A program made the translations under genes and the position numbers. DNA of 64,000 nucleotides from Pseudomonadota bacterium (lineage in GTDB: Bacteria; Pseudomonadota; Gammaproteobacteria; Burkholderiales; Thiobacteraceae): NCBI GenBank assembly GCA_021812385.1, contig JAKANO010000005.1, forward strand, positions 62,001-126,000. The letters are read 5' to 3'. Position 1 is the first letter of the stretch; each line of letters opens with the position of its first letter. Below are positions 1 to 8,542 of the stretch, one piece after another. Below the pieces are notes generated by a model that searched no databases, was not told where the DNA came from, and worked only from the letters and a program-made list of their open reading frames with translations.

Positions 1-2
1 GT

Positions 3-251
3 TGGAGCGCGGATCTGGCGGCTGGGACAAAATACTTATCCTTGAGCCAGGGGATTGTGGACGCCTCGCAGCCCTGTGTTGTGAATTTCAACTGGGCAAT
101 TTGGCGCGAGGAAATCCCCTGGATGACGCTCTATTTCACCGTCGCAGTGTGGGTGAGCATTGCGCTCGCCCATGTGCCGGGTTGGGTTAACGGATCGAGC
201 AAAAGGCCTATGGATCAGCATGGTGCGAAATTCAACAAGCCTCTAAAGTAA
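3..251 (+). CDS. C-terminal end of an unidentified membrane protein (partial)
   Basis: The frame is open from the left edge of the window and stops at 249-251, giving about 82 residues of a protein whose start lies outside. A hydrophobic stretch beginning WMTLYFTVAVWVSIALAH looks like one membrane-spanning helix, followed by a short, mostly polar and basic tail ending KFNKPLK. I do not recognise the family. The tail codons overlap the -35 element of the sigma-28 promoter that serves the next gene, which fits a genuine gene end. It could also be chance open frame, because only 82 codons are visible. Confidence 0.45.
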   Translation, partial: WSADLAAGTKYLSLSQGIVDASQPCVVNFNWAIWREEIPWMTLYFTVAVWVSIALAHVPGWVNGSSKRPMDQHGAKFNKPLK

Positions 252-270
252 GTAAGCGATTTGCCGATAA
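244..270 (+). promoter_or_regulatory. Sigma-28 (FliA) promoter upstream of the hybrid sensor kinase
   Basis: TAAA at 244-247 is followed by 15 bases and then GCCGATAA at 263-270. Both elements and the spacing match the enterobacterial FliA consensus (TAAA-N15-GCCGATAA). The kinase start codon lies about 120 bases downstream. The -35 element sits in the last codons of the upstream open frame. This places the kinase in the late flagellar/chemotaxis class although the che operon with the other sigma-28 promoter is 40 kb away. Confidence 0.7.
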
Positions 271-391
271 ATAATTGTTAAAGCCGTGCGCAAGAAATTC
301 AAGCTTTCTATTTCTTGACTACTTTACGGTGCAAAATAGGCAATATGACAAGCTTAGCGCGCCAACTAAATTGATCAAAGCTCAGTAAAAA

Positions 392-3256
392 ATGGCGACA
401 CGCGACAATCTCACCCCACTCGAGCAAGCCCCCTCCTCTAGAACTTCCTTTTCGCAGTTGCTCCGGAAATGGTTTTTCGGCTTTATTGCATTGGGCATCC
501 TGTTGCTGGCTGCATTAAGCATCAAAAGCTGGAAAGAGGAAAACCTAGATATGCAGAAAAATCTTGCCATTCAGGCAGGATTTGCCGCCAAAAACAGCCA
601 GGCCGTTTTCGAAAATATCGGCATCAGCATGGAAATGCTCGGGCGGATGTTGGCAAAGATGGATGTCGCCAAGCATCCAGAGCAAGCGCGCTCAGCCTTA
701 ATGGAATACAAATCCAATCGCCCGGAACTCGTAGCCGTGACATTGGTCAGCCCGAATGGCGTGACGCTGCTGAGTACCAATGCTGCGCCGGGCGAGGCTC
801 TGCCCGATTTCCGGCGAGACCCAACTTATTTACGCGCATTCCTGTTCGATCTGAACAATACCTACTCTTACAATATTGGGCCCAATCAATTCGGGATGGG
901 GGTGAATCAATGGCATTTCCCCTTTCGCCATACCGTTCAAGACAGCAGCGGCGTGCCGCTGTTCGTAATCCAAGCCGCCGTTTCGGTGGAAAGCGCGGGT
1001 TTCTTGTGGTCGGATCTTCCGCTCTATCCGGAAAGCCGTGTCGGCTTGATCCGCAACGATGGCTTTATGCAATTACTCTATCCCATTACTCAACCCGAGA
1101 AAGTGTTCGAAAAGCCACAAACGGGGGGGATGATAGAAAGTCTTCGCGCACGCCCCGGTTTGATTGCCGGCTTTTACGATGTTACGTCCAGCATCGATGG
1201 CATCGTGCGCTTAGGCGCCTTTTCCCATCTTCCCAATGCCAACATGGCGGCATTTGTTTCGGTACCGAAAAGCCTCGTCTTGATTCGCTGGTGGGAACAC
1301 AACTACCCAATATTGCTAGGCTTCCTGGTGTTTCTGGTAGCGATCAGTGCAGCCGGGTTCAAGTTGTCCGCGATGGAACGGCAGCATATGCAAAAACTAG
1401 AAGCACTGGCCGCATTCCCGGAGGGTACCCCGGATATAGTGTTGAGCATGGATGCCGATGCAAAGGTCACGTACATGAACCCGCATGGTCGGCACACGCT
1501 TGCCGAGCTGGGGCTGAGGGCAGATGAAATCGAGTTGCTACTGCCCCGTGATTACCGAGTGCTTGTTGCGCGCTGTCTATCGGATGACGCAACCGCCGAA
1601 GCGATTGAAATTGAGTTTAAGCAGCGTACCCTGCTTTGGACATTCGCCCCTCTCCAGAGCCAAGGCATTGTTCACTGCTATGCACACGAAATAACGAAAA
1701 AGCTAAAAGCGGAAGAATACGCGCGAAATGTGCTGGTAGAAAAACAGGCGGCGGAAGTAGCCAATCAGGCCAAGAGTTTATTTCTCGCCAACATGAGCCA
1801 TGAAATCCGCACCCCGCTGACAGCCATTATCGGCTTCTCGGAATCGCTGCTCGATGGCCAGCAATCCATGTCAGACAGGGTAGATGCGATTCAAACCGTC
1901 ATACGCAGCAGCAAGCATTTGCTCACCATCATCAATGACATTCTCGATCTTTCCAAAGTCGAAGCCGGCAAGCTGGAAGTGGAATCGCTTGATGTATCGC
2001 CCTTCGGTGTGCTGTCGGATCTCGCAACCATCGCCCAGCTCCAAGCCGAGGCCAAAGGGCTGGCATTCTCGATCGACTACGTGTTCCCGATTCCCAATTC
2101 CATCATCACCGATCCGGTACGTTTAAAACAGATTCTGCTGAATCTGTGCAGTAACGCCATCAAATTCACCGCAGCCGGCAGTGTGCATGTACGCGTCGCC
2201 TACGACGGCACAGAAAATCAAATGCGCTTCGATGTCAGCGACACCGGCATCGGCCTGACACCCGAACAACAGACCCGTCTGTTCTCCGCGTTTAATCAAG
2301 CCGATGCCAGCACGACTCGCAAATACGGCGGTACCGGCCTGGGGCTGCATTTATCGCGGCAGCTCGCCGAAAAACTCGGTGGCACTATTTCACTCCGCAG
2401 CCAGCCGGGCGTGGGAACGACATTCACGCTGACCATCGATGCCGGCACACGAGACCGCCTGAAGTTCGTGGATGTCGCGCCTAATATCGCTGCAAACAGT
2501 AGCGCACCGAATGTCCATCGCGATGTTGTTCCCCTGGCAGGCACTGTTCTGGTCGCTGAAGACAATCCAGACAATCAACGCTTGGTATCGATCTACATCA
2601 AAAAATTGGGCGCGCATGTAGACATCGCCGAACACGGACTCGTAGCGGTACACAAGGCGCTGAAAGGTCAATACGCGCTTATCCTGATGGACATGCAGAT
2701 GCCGGTGATGGATGGGTTCAAGGCGACGCAGACCCTGCGTGAAAAAGGCTACACCGGAACGATCGTAGCATTGACCGCGAACGCCATGCAGGAAGATATC
2801 AAGCAGTGCCTGGCTGCCGGATGCGACGACTTTTTGAGCAAGCCGGTGAACCGGGAGCGATTCAACGAAATGCTTACGAAATATCTACCTGCCCAGGTAC
2901 AAGCACCGGCGGAGCTGGAACCGATATTGTCTGAATTGCTTGCGGAGGGCCACGAGTTCGATGACCTAATCCAGGCGTTCGTTAGCCGCCTCGTTTCAAG
3001 CATGGAAACTATCATGGCAGCATTCCGTGATCGAAATTGGGATACGTTAAAAAAACTTATACACGACATGAAAGGGGTCAGTGGCAACATGGGTTACCCG
3101 AAACTTTACCAACTTTCAACGCATATCGAATTCGCCATCGCCAAACGGGATCAGGGCGAGGTCTCACGCTTGCTGGATGAAATGCAGCGCGTGTGCGATC
3201 AAGTACGTTTGGGTGTCACCCAACAAGCGAGTACTTCAGACAATGGAAAGCAGTAG
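392..3256 (+). CDS. Membrane-bound hybrid sensor histidine kinase (Cache-like sensor, PAS, HisKA, HATPase, REC, HPt)
   Basis: This 954-residue phosphorelay kinase has a membrane helix near residues 28-50, a periplasmic Cache-like sensor region to about 300, a second helix near 303-325 and a PAS-like segment near 345-425. The HisKA box SHEIRTPL puts the phosphorylated His at residue 470. The ATPase domain shows DTGIGL and GGTGLGL. A receiver domain with LMDMQMPVMDG has its acceptor Asp at 767, and a C-terminal HPt domain has HDMKG with His 891. All phosphotransfer residues are present, so a full His-Asp-His relay is likely. The final receiving regulator is not next door. A sigma-28 promoter at 244-270 suggests a role linked to motility. 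The 3' end overlaps the convergent glycosyltransferase by 21 bases. Confidence 0.93.
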   Translation: MATRDNLTPLEQAPSSRTSFSQLLRKWFFGFIALGILLLAALSIKSWKEENLDMQKNLAIQAGFAAKNSQAVFENIGISMEMLGRMLAKMDVAKHPEQARSALMEYKSNRPELVAVTLVSPNGVTLLSTNAAPGEALPDFRRDPTYLRAFLFDLNNTYSYNIGPNQFGMGVNQWHFPFRHTVQDSSGVPLFVIQAAVSVESAGFLWSDLPLYPESRVGLIRNDGFMQLLYPITQPEKVFEKPQTGGMIESLRARPGLIAGFYDVTSSIDGIVRLGAFSHLPNANMAAFVSVPKSLVLIRWWEHNYPILLGFLVFLVAISAAGFKLSAMERQHMQKLEALAAFPEGTPDIVLSMDADAKVTYMNPHGRHTLAELGLRADEIELLLPRDYRVLVARCLSDDATAEAIEIEFKQRTLLWTFAPLQSQGIVHCYAHEITKKLKAEEYARNVLVEKQAAEVANQAKSLFLANMSHEIRTPLTAIIGFSESLLDGQQSMSDRVDAIQTVIRSSKHLLTIINDILDLSKVEAGKLEVESLDVSPFGVLSDLATIAQLQAEAKGLAFSIDYVFPIPNSIITDPVRLKQILLNLCSNAIKFTAAGSVHVRVAYDGTENQMRFDVSDTGIGLTPEQQTRLFSAFNQADASTTRKYGGTGLGLHLSRQLAEKLGGTISLRSQPGVGTTFTLTIDAGTRDRLKFVDVAPNIAANSSAPNVHRDVVPLAGTVLVAEDNPDNQRLVSIYIKKLGAHVDIAEHGLVAVHKALKGQYALILMDMQMPVMDGFKATQTLREKGYTGTIVALTANAMQEDIKQCLAAGCDDFLSKPVNRERFNEMLTKYLPAQVQAPAELEPILSELLAEGHEFDDLIQAFVSRLVSSMETIMAAFRDRNWDTLKKLIHDMKGVSGNMGYPKLYQLSTHIEFAIAKRDQGEVSRLLDEMQRVCDQVRLGVTQQASTSDNGKQ

Positions 3257-4417
3257 CGTTTCCAGTTGCTTCACCACGCAAGCCCAGTCCAGGGATTCCG
3301 TTGTCAGCCGGGCATTGCGGCCCATGGCGCTGAACAGTGCCGGCTCATGCGCGTGCATCGCAGCCAAATCGCCGGCCATCTTCGTAAAATCATCCGTGCT
3401 GCCATAGGGCGCCAGGAGGCCGTTGCTGCAGTGGCGCACGTGCTGGGCCGCCGCCGCGTAGTCGTAAGCCACCAGCGGCAGTCCGCTGGCCATGGCCTCT
3501 AGGGTGACATTGCCGAAGGTCTCGGTGAGGCTGGGGAACAGAAACAGATCGCCCGAAGCGTAGTGGGTCGCCAAATCTTCACCGCGGCGCGCGCCGGTAA
3601 ATATGGCGTCAGGAAGTTTGCTGCGCAAGGCCTTCGCCTCCGGCCCCTCCCCGACCAATACCAGCCGCGCGCGCGGCTGGCGTTGGCGGATGGCGAGGAA
3701 TGCCGCCATGAGCGCTGCCGGATTCTTCTCGGCCGCCAAGCGCCCGACATGGATGACGACCAGCGTATCCGCTGTCACGCCCCATTCCCGGCGCAATGAC
3801 TCGCTGCGCCGTTCCGGGTTGAACAATTGGGTGTCGACGCCGCGCGCCACCACGCGCAAGTTGCTAAAGCCGGTGGCGGCGAGCTCCGCACGCATATGCT
3901 CGGTGGGCACCATGGTGAGCAAGGTGCGGTTATGAAATTTACGCAGGTAGCCGACGATCGATTTCTTCAGCCAGCCAATGCCATAGTGCTGGCTGTAGCT
4001 ATGAAAATTGGTGCGAAAATCGGAACAGACTGGAATCTTGAGTTTGAGCGCCGCTTGCAGGGCGGACCAGCCGAGCGGACCTTCCGTCACGATATGCACC
4101 AGATCCGGACGGCGCAGCAGCCATTGCTTGATCAGTGCGCGCTTGGCGGGCAAGCCCATTTTCAGATCGGGATAGCGCGGTATCGGCATGCCGCCGGTCA
4201 ACACTTCGTCGAAACCATTGCCCTGAGCCGCCTGCTCGGCATGATCTTGGCGCGGTCGGATCAACTGAATCTCGTGATTGCGTGCGCGCAATCCCTCGAC
4301 AAAGCGGAACAGGCTAAGCGCGACGCCGTTGACTTCAGGCGGGTAGGTTTCGGTGACGACGGCAAGACGTAAAGTTCGACGGCTTGCCGGCAGTTGCTCG
4401 ATGAGAATGGATTCCAT
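3236..4417 (-). CDS. Family 4 glycosyltransferase (MgtA/PimB-like, GT-B fold)
   Basis: The 393-residue protein has the two Rossmann-like halves of a GT-B enzyme. The N-terminal part reads TETYPPEVNGVA, typical of GT4 mannosyl- or glucosyltransferases that act on lipids. The C-terminal part has HVGRLAAEKN and the nucleotide-sugar EX7E motif ETFGNVTLEAMASG. Family knowledge points to transfer of a hexose from a nucleotide sugar to a membrane lipid at the cytoplasmic face, as in MgtA-type mannosyl-diacylglycerol synthases. The donor and acceptor cannot be read from sequence. It is divergent from the DUF962-like membrane protein at 4607 and lies in a group of lipid-type genes. Confidence 0.85.
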   Translation of the reverse strand: MESILIEQLPASRRTLRLAVVTETYPPEVNGVALSLFRFVEGLRARNHEIQLIRPRQDHAEQAAQGNGFDEVLTGGMPIPRYPDLKMGLPAKRALIKQWLLRRPDLVHIVTEGPLGWSALQAALKLKIPVCSDFRTNFHSYSQHYGIGWLKKSIVGYLRKFHNRTLLTMVPTEHMRAELAATGFSNLRVVARGVDTQLFNPERRSESLRREWGVTADTLVVIHVGRLAAEKNPAALMAAFLAIRQRQPRARLVLVGEGPEAKALRSKLPDAIFTGARRGEDLATHYASGDLFLFPSLTETFGNVTLEAMASGLPLVAYDYAAAAQHVRHCSNGLLAPYGSTDDFTKMAGDLAAMHAHEPALFSAMGRNARLTTESLDWACVVKQLETLLLSIV

Positions 4418-4606
4418 TGAAATCTCAATGCATACGATGCGCGTAGCTTTACCCCACTCGGTAACATTTTTAAGACAAGCAGATTACATTTTTGCGACCC
4501 CAGGCTTTGTCGCCAATTTTTCTTCGTTCTGTAACAGATCAGTAGCAATGGCTCTATATTTTGCAAGCTGTAGTCGAACTGCTGAAACCACCCTTAAGGA
4601 GAGACC

Positions 4607-5221
4607 ATGCAAGCGTTTTTGCACACATTGAAAGTACAGCGCTGGGATGATCATCGGTATTACCATCACAGCCGCATCAACCAATCATTGCACTTCGTCA
4701 GCGCGCTTAGCTTTCTCGTGGCTTATGCCATGCTGTTCATCAACCCGGCGATTGCCGGCCTGATCGGCTGGCTGGTTTCCATGACGACACGCCAGTCGGG
4801 GCACTTTTTCTTCGAGCCTAAAGGTTACGACACGGTCAACCAGGCCACGCATGAATACAAGGAAGAAATCAAGGTCGGTTACAACCTGCGCCGCAAGATG
4901 GTGCTGATTGCGATCTGGGCGCTAGCGCCTGTGGCCTTGCTCTTCGATCCGACACTGTTCGGCCTATTCGAGCCGGCCGCCAAGCGCTCGGTGCTGATTG
5001 AGCAAGTCGGCTTGATCTGGCTGTTCGTTGGCATTGGCGGCTTACTGTTCCGCACCGCGCATCTGTTCTTCATCCGCGATGTGCAGACCGGTCTGGTCTG
5101 GATGACCAAGATACTCACCGACCCGTTTCATGACATCAAGCTCTACTATGCCGCACCCATGCATTTACTGCGCGGCGAACTGATCGACCCGATGCAGCAC
5201 ACGCACACACCAAGCGTTTGA
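4607..5221 (+). CDS. Polytopic membrane protein, DUF962/Mpo1-like (tentative)
   Basis: A 204-residue protein preceded by a good ribosome site (AAGGAG at 4594-4600). Three or four hydrophobic segments are visible near residues 28-60, 96-115 and 133-155. Conserved-looking histidines are HHSRINQSLH near the N terminus, SGHFFFEP after the first membrane region, and DPFHDI near the C terminus. This pattern resembles DUF962 (yeast Mpo1), a family that includes iron-dependent dioxygenases of 2-hydroxy fatty acids. The match is by motif layout only. A strong terminator follows at 5234. It may belong with the neighbouring glycosyltransferase and aminotransferase/decarboxylase genes in lipid metabolism. 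Confidence 0.6.
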   Translation: MQAFLHTLKVQRWDDHRYYHHSRINQSLHFVSALSFLVAYAMLFINPAIAGLIGWLVSMTTRQSGHFFFEPKGYDTVNQATHEYKEEIKVGYNLRRKMVLIAIWALAPVALLFDPTLFGLFEPAAKRSVLIEQVGLIWLFVGIGGLLFRTAHLFFIRDVQTGLVWMTKILTDPFHDIKLYYAAPMHLLRGELIDPMQHTHTPSV

Positions 5222-5233
5222 GCTCCGGCGCCC

Positions 5234-5284
5234 ATCCTGGCTAGGCGTGCTGCTAGCCAGGACGCCTAGCCAGGATTATTTTTT
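5234..5284 (+). terminator. Rho-independent terminator after the DUF962-like gene
   Basis: A perfect 15-base-pair stem (arms 5234-5248 and 5262-5276, ATCCTGGCTAGGCGT and its complement) with a 13-base loop is followed by a T-rich run (TATTTTTTT). It ends transcription from 4607-5221. The right arm reaches the stop codon of the convergent aminotransferase. Confidence 0.85.
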
Positions 5285-6937
5285 AAAGCCCAATCGATGC
5301 GCCAGTATTTCACCCAGAATCCCGCGCTTAATCGCCTTGTTGCTCAAGCCCGGATTTGCCCACCACCAAGCGTCGCGCTGCATGGCCTGGGCGGCGGCGA
5401 TGAAACGTTCGGCTACCGCCTCGAAATCCGCACTGCTGTAATTCAGGCTAAAGATCAGCCGGCCGGTTCCTACCCAGCCCAGCGCGAGGCCTTGGGCACG
5501 CAGGTAATATTGCAGCATCCAGTTGTAGCGGCAAGGCTGGGTGTAATACACCGTCCAGATGCTGGACAGGTTGGCCACCCGCACCGGCAGATTTGCCGCC
5601 GCCAAGCGTTGGTTGAGATCCGCCGCGCGGCCATTCCAGGTTTGCTCCAAGCCGTCGTAGAGGCGGCGCACTTCCGGCCGCTCCAGTTGCTCCAGAAACA
5701 CCTGCATGGCGCCCATCACGTAGGGGTGCGAATTGAAGGTGCCGCGCGCGAAACAAATGTCGGCCGGGCGATCTTTGCGGAAACGCCGCATCAAATCCTG
5801 GCGACCGCACACCACACCGATCGGCAAGCCGCCGCCCAGGGTCTTGCCGTAAGTGACCATGTCGGCGCGCACGCCGAAATATTCCTGCGCGCCGCCCGGG
5901 GCCAGGCGGAAACCGACAAACACCTCATCGAAAATCAGGACGATGCCGCGCCGCGTGCACACTTCGCGCAACTGCTGCAACCAGGCGCTATACGCTGCCC
6001 GGTCGAAGCTGGCGCTACGGCTGCTGTCCACCAAAGAAGAATCTCCCGGCGCGCCGACATTCGGGTGCAAGGCCTGCAACGGGTTGACCAGGACACAGGC
6101 GATGTCTTTGCGGCTGGCGAGCACGCGCAAGGAATCGGCGTCCATTTCCTTCAGGGTGTAAGTTTCACGCGGCGGCAGCGGATTGCCGATACCGGGCTGC
6201 ACGTCCTCCCACCAGCCATGGTAAGCGCCGCTGAAGCGCACCAGATGGCTGCGCCGGGTGTGATAGCGCGCGAGCCGCACCGCCTGCATTACCGCCTCGG
6301 TGCCGGACATGTGGAAAGACACCTCGTCGAGCCCGGAAATAGCGCGCAGTCGCCGCGCGTTGTCCGCCACGATGGGATGGTAGGCGCCGAGTACCGGCCC
6401 CAGCGCCTGCACGCGAGCGCTACCTTCAGCGATACAGTGCTTGTAGAAATCGTAGCCGAAGACATTGACGCCGTAAGAACCCGTCAAGTCGTAGAACAGA
6501 TTGCCATCCAGGTCTTGCACCTGTGCGCCGCTGCTTGCTTGCAGAAAACTGCCGCCCTTCAGGTGCTGCTGCACAAAACGGCTGAATTGAAATGGCACGC
6601 GGTAACTGCCGGTAAATTGCAGGTCGGAAATGCTTTCGCCGGCCTCGGCCGTGAGCGCCACGGACTGCGCGAAGCGCTCCTGGTACAAGGCTGCCAAGGC
6701 CATGAAGCCAGCCTGACGCCGCTGCGCGATGTCCGCAGGCGCGCCATCGGCGCAAAAGAAAGTATCCGCATCGTATGCGTAAAAAGGAATCATGCGTGCC
6801 ACGCGCTTGGCCATGCGCGAATGCCCGGCCAGCGAGCGATGCTTGGCGCGCGAAAGTTCGAGACGACGCTTGATGCGCGGCAAGGTCGCCAGCAGTGCCG
6901 CAAGACTGAAAGTATAAATAGCCAGGGTTTCGTTCAT
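5276..6937 (-). CDS. Class III PLP aminotransferase with N-terminal membrane anchor (glutamate-semialdehyde aminomutase-like)
   Basis: The 553-residue protein begins with a hydrophobic segment (TLAIYTFSLAALLATLP) followed by a basic stretch, unlike the soluble HemL type. The catalytic part from about residue 95 is a class III aminotransferase: HMSGTEAVMQAVRLAR, FSGAYHGWWED, LIFDEVFVGFR with the PLP-ring Asp, and TYGKTLGGGLP with the Schiff-base Lys. It is about 120 residues longer than HemL, mainly at the N terminus. The ribosome site AGGAG lies just upstream. It is divergent from phosphatidylserine decarboxylase with only 45 bases between start codons, so joint control is plausible. The membrane anchor suggests a lipid-linked substrate, but this is inference. 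Confidence 0.85.
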   Translation of the reverse strand: MNETLAIYTFSLAALLATLPRIKRRLELSRAKHRSLAGHSRMAKRVARMIPFYAYDADTFFCADGAPADIAQRRQAGFMALAALYQERFAQSVALTAEAGESISDLQFTGSYRVPFQFSRFVQQHLKGGSFLQASSGAQVQDLDGNLFYDLTGSYGVNVFGYDFYKHCIAEGSARVQALGPVLGAYHPIVADNARRLRAISGLDEVSFHMSGTEAVMQAVRLARYHTRRSHLVRFSGAYHGWWEDVQPGIGNPLPPRETYTLKEMDADSLRVLASRKDIACVLVNPLQALHPNVGAPGDSSLVDSSRSASFDRAAYSAWLQQLREVCTRRGIVLIFDEVFVGFRLAPGGAQEYFGVRADMVTYGKTLGGGLPIGVVCGRQDLMRRFRKDRPADICFARGTFNSHPYVMGAMQVFLEQLERPEVRRLYDGLEQTWNGRAADLNQRLAAANLPVRVANLSSIWTVYYTQPCRYNWMLQYYLRAQGLALGWVGTGRLIFSLNYSSADFEAVAERFIAAAQAMQRDAWWWANPGLSNKAIKRGILGEILAHRLGFKK

Positions 6938-6982
6938 TGATGATTTCTCCTAGCCCGTCTTCTACCCAAGGTTTCTTACAAA

Positions 6983-7855
6983 ATGATGACTATGCGTAAT
7001 TGGATTGCCCGCCTCGTGCTGCAAGAGGACATTAATTTCCTGTTGACCAACCGCGTGCCGCGGCAATTGCTGACGCGTTTCATGGGCTGGTTCAGCCAGA
7101 TCGAACAGCCTTGGGTGCGCGATCTCTCCATCGCCACCTGGAAGCTGTTTGCGGATCTCGATCTAGCAGATGCGCGCAAGACACATTTTCGCAGCCTGCA
7201 CGACTGCTTCACGCGGCAGTTGCGCGAAGGTGCGCGCCCAGTGGACCTCGATCCGCGCCATCTCGTCAGCCCCAGCGACGGCATCGTCGGCGCCTGCGGC
7301 GCAATTGATGGGACGCAAATCATTCAAGCCAAGGGCTTTCCCTACACCCTGCTCGACCTACTGGGCGATCCGGAATTAGTGGAACATTACCGCGATGGTT
7401 GCTATGTCACGCTGCGCCTGACATCCAGCATGTACCATCGATTCCACGCGCCGCACGATTGCCTGGTACGACGCGTCACTTACATCTCAGGCGATACTTG
7501 GAACGTCAATCCGATCGCGCTCAAGCGCGTGGAAAAATTGTTCTGCAAAAACGAGCGCGCAATCATCGAAACCACCTTGAGCGCGAGCGGCCATCGCGTC
7601 GCGCTGGTGCCGGTGGCCGCCATTCTCGTTGCCAGCATCCGTTTGCATTTCCTGGATGTATTGCTGCACCTGCGCTACCGCGGCCCGAATGTCATGCCGT
7701 GTCACGCAAGCTTCCCCAAGGGCGCGGAAATGGGTTGGTTCCAACATGGCTCGACGATTATCGTGTTCGCGCCTAAGGGTTTTACCTTATACGAAGGGAT
7801 CGGCGAGGGTGCGCAGGTGCGCATGGGGCAGGCGCTGCTGCGCCTGCCTGAATAA
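6983..7855 (+). CDS. psd: Phosphatidylserine decarboxylase proenzyme
   Basis: The 290-residue protein decarboxylates phosphatidylserine to phosphatidylethanolamine at the inner membrane. Family motifs are FTRQLREGARP, SPSDG with the catalytic Asp, MYHRFHAP with the catalytic His, and near the C terminus HGSTIIVFAPKG. The Ser of that GST motif is where the chain self-cleaves to form the pyruvoyl group. The usual LGST is HGST here. Length is close to the E. coli type I enzyme (322), without the N-terminal loss seen in short archaetidylserine-type decarboxylases. It lies head to head with the class III aminotransferase. Confidence 0.93.
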   Translation: MMTMRNWIARLVLQEDINFLLTNRVPRQLLTRFMGWFSQIEQPWVRDLSIATWKLFADLDLADARKTHFRSLHDCFTRQLREGARPVDLDPRHLVSPSDGIVGACGAIDGTQIIQAKGFPYTLLDLLGDPELVEHYRDGCYVTLRLTSSMYHRFHAPHDCLVRRVTYISGDTWNVNPIALKRVEKLFCKNERAIIETTLSASGHRVALVPVAAILVASIRLHFLDVLLHLRYRGPNVMPCHASFPKGAEMGWFQHGSTIIVFAPKGFTLYEGIGEGAQVRMGQALLRLPE

Positions 7856-7890
7856 GAAGAGGACCCGCAGCGCCGGCCAAGCAGGGCGCA

Positions 7891-8199
7891 TCAAGTGATT
7901 TTATACACCAGCGTAAACACCACGATCGTCATGATGGCCAATCCGGTCATGAAAGCCAGATCGGCCACATTTTCGACCGTGGCGGATAAGCGATACTCGT
8001 TTTCGTGGCGAATTGAATAATAAGAAAACGCCGAGCTCAGCAAGAACAGCAAGGAAGCGATCGCCAGCATGTGATCGATGTAGGGGAATGAGCGCGTGCC
8101 GACCAATTTGATAATACTGATCACGGTCATGCACACCCCCACCATCGTCGATGCGGCGGGAAGGATATGGTGCGATAGGTTTGGGCGTGTTGCTGACAT
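7891..8199 (-). CDS. Small three-helix membrane protein of unknown function
   Basis: The 102-residue protein is almost all membrane: helices near residues 13-33, 43-63 and 77-100 with short polar loops. No enzyme motif is visible. It is convergent with psd and stands alone on its strand, with 343 bases before the next plus-strand gene. The consistent hydrophobic pattern supports a real gene. I do not recognise a family. Confidence 0.7.
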   Translation of the reverse strand: MSATRPNLSHHILPAASTMVGVCMTVISIIKLVGTRSFPYIDHMLAIASLLFLLSSAFSYYSIRHENEYRLSATVENVADLAFMTGLAIMTIVVFTLVYKIT

Positions 8200-8542
8200 G
8201 GCGGCTATTCTCGTTTCTGTTGGGTCATCGGATCAATAAATCGCGGCGCACATTGGCTTTGTTAAGCGCCAAAAATAAAAGGCATACCTAGCTATAGGCA
8301 ACGGATTTTGTAGAAGTTCCGTCCAGCGCATAAAAGCAAATTTAAGGCTTGACTAGGCGTACTTGTCATCACGCTGCAATCCTGCCTGCCTAGCATCGCC
8401 CTACCCATTACAAACCAGCTCATTAGCCAGCAATAAAACACCATGGTCAGGCGTGTGGTGGGTTTTTGATATCGGACGGTCGCGGGGATTTTTCCCACAC
8501 CGCATTTTCCGCAACAAGACTAATTAACGAGGAACACCTTCC
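8200..8542. other. Intergenic region upstream of the secreted phosphoesterase
   Basis: No convincing open frame is seen in these 343 bases. They contain a possible Pho-box-like pair, TTGTCAT (8363-8369) and CTGCAAT (8374-8380), spaced four bases apart. The ribosome site GAGGA for the next gene is at about 8530. Promoters for the two flanking divergent genes must lie here. Confidence 0.5.

Noticed and set aside
5297..6940. Long 547-codon open frame on the plus strand
   Set aside because: It is the antisense shadow of the class III aminotransferase, with no family features and a GC-driven lack of stops.
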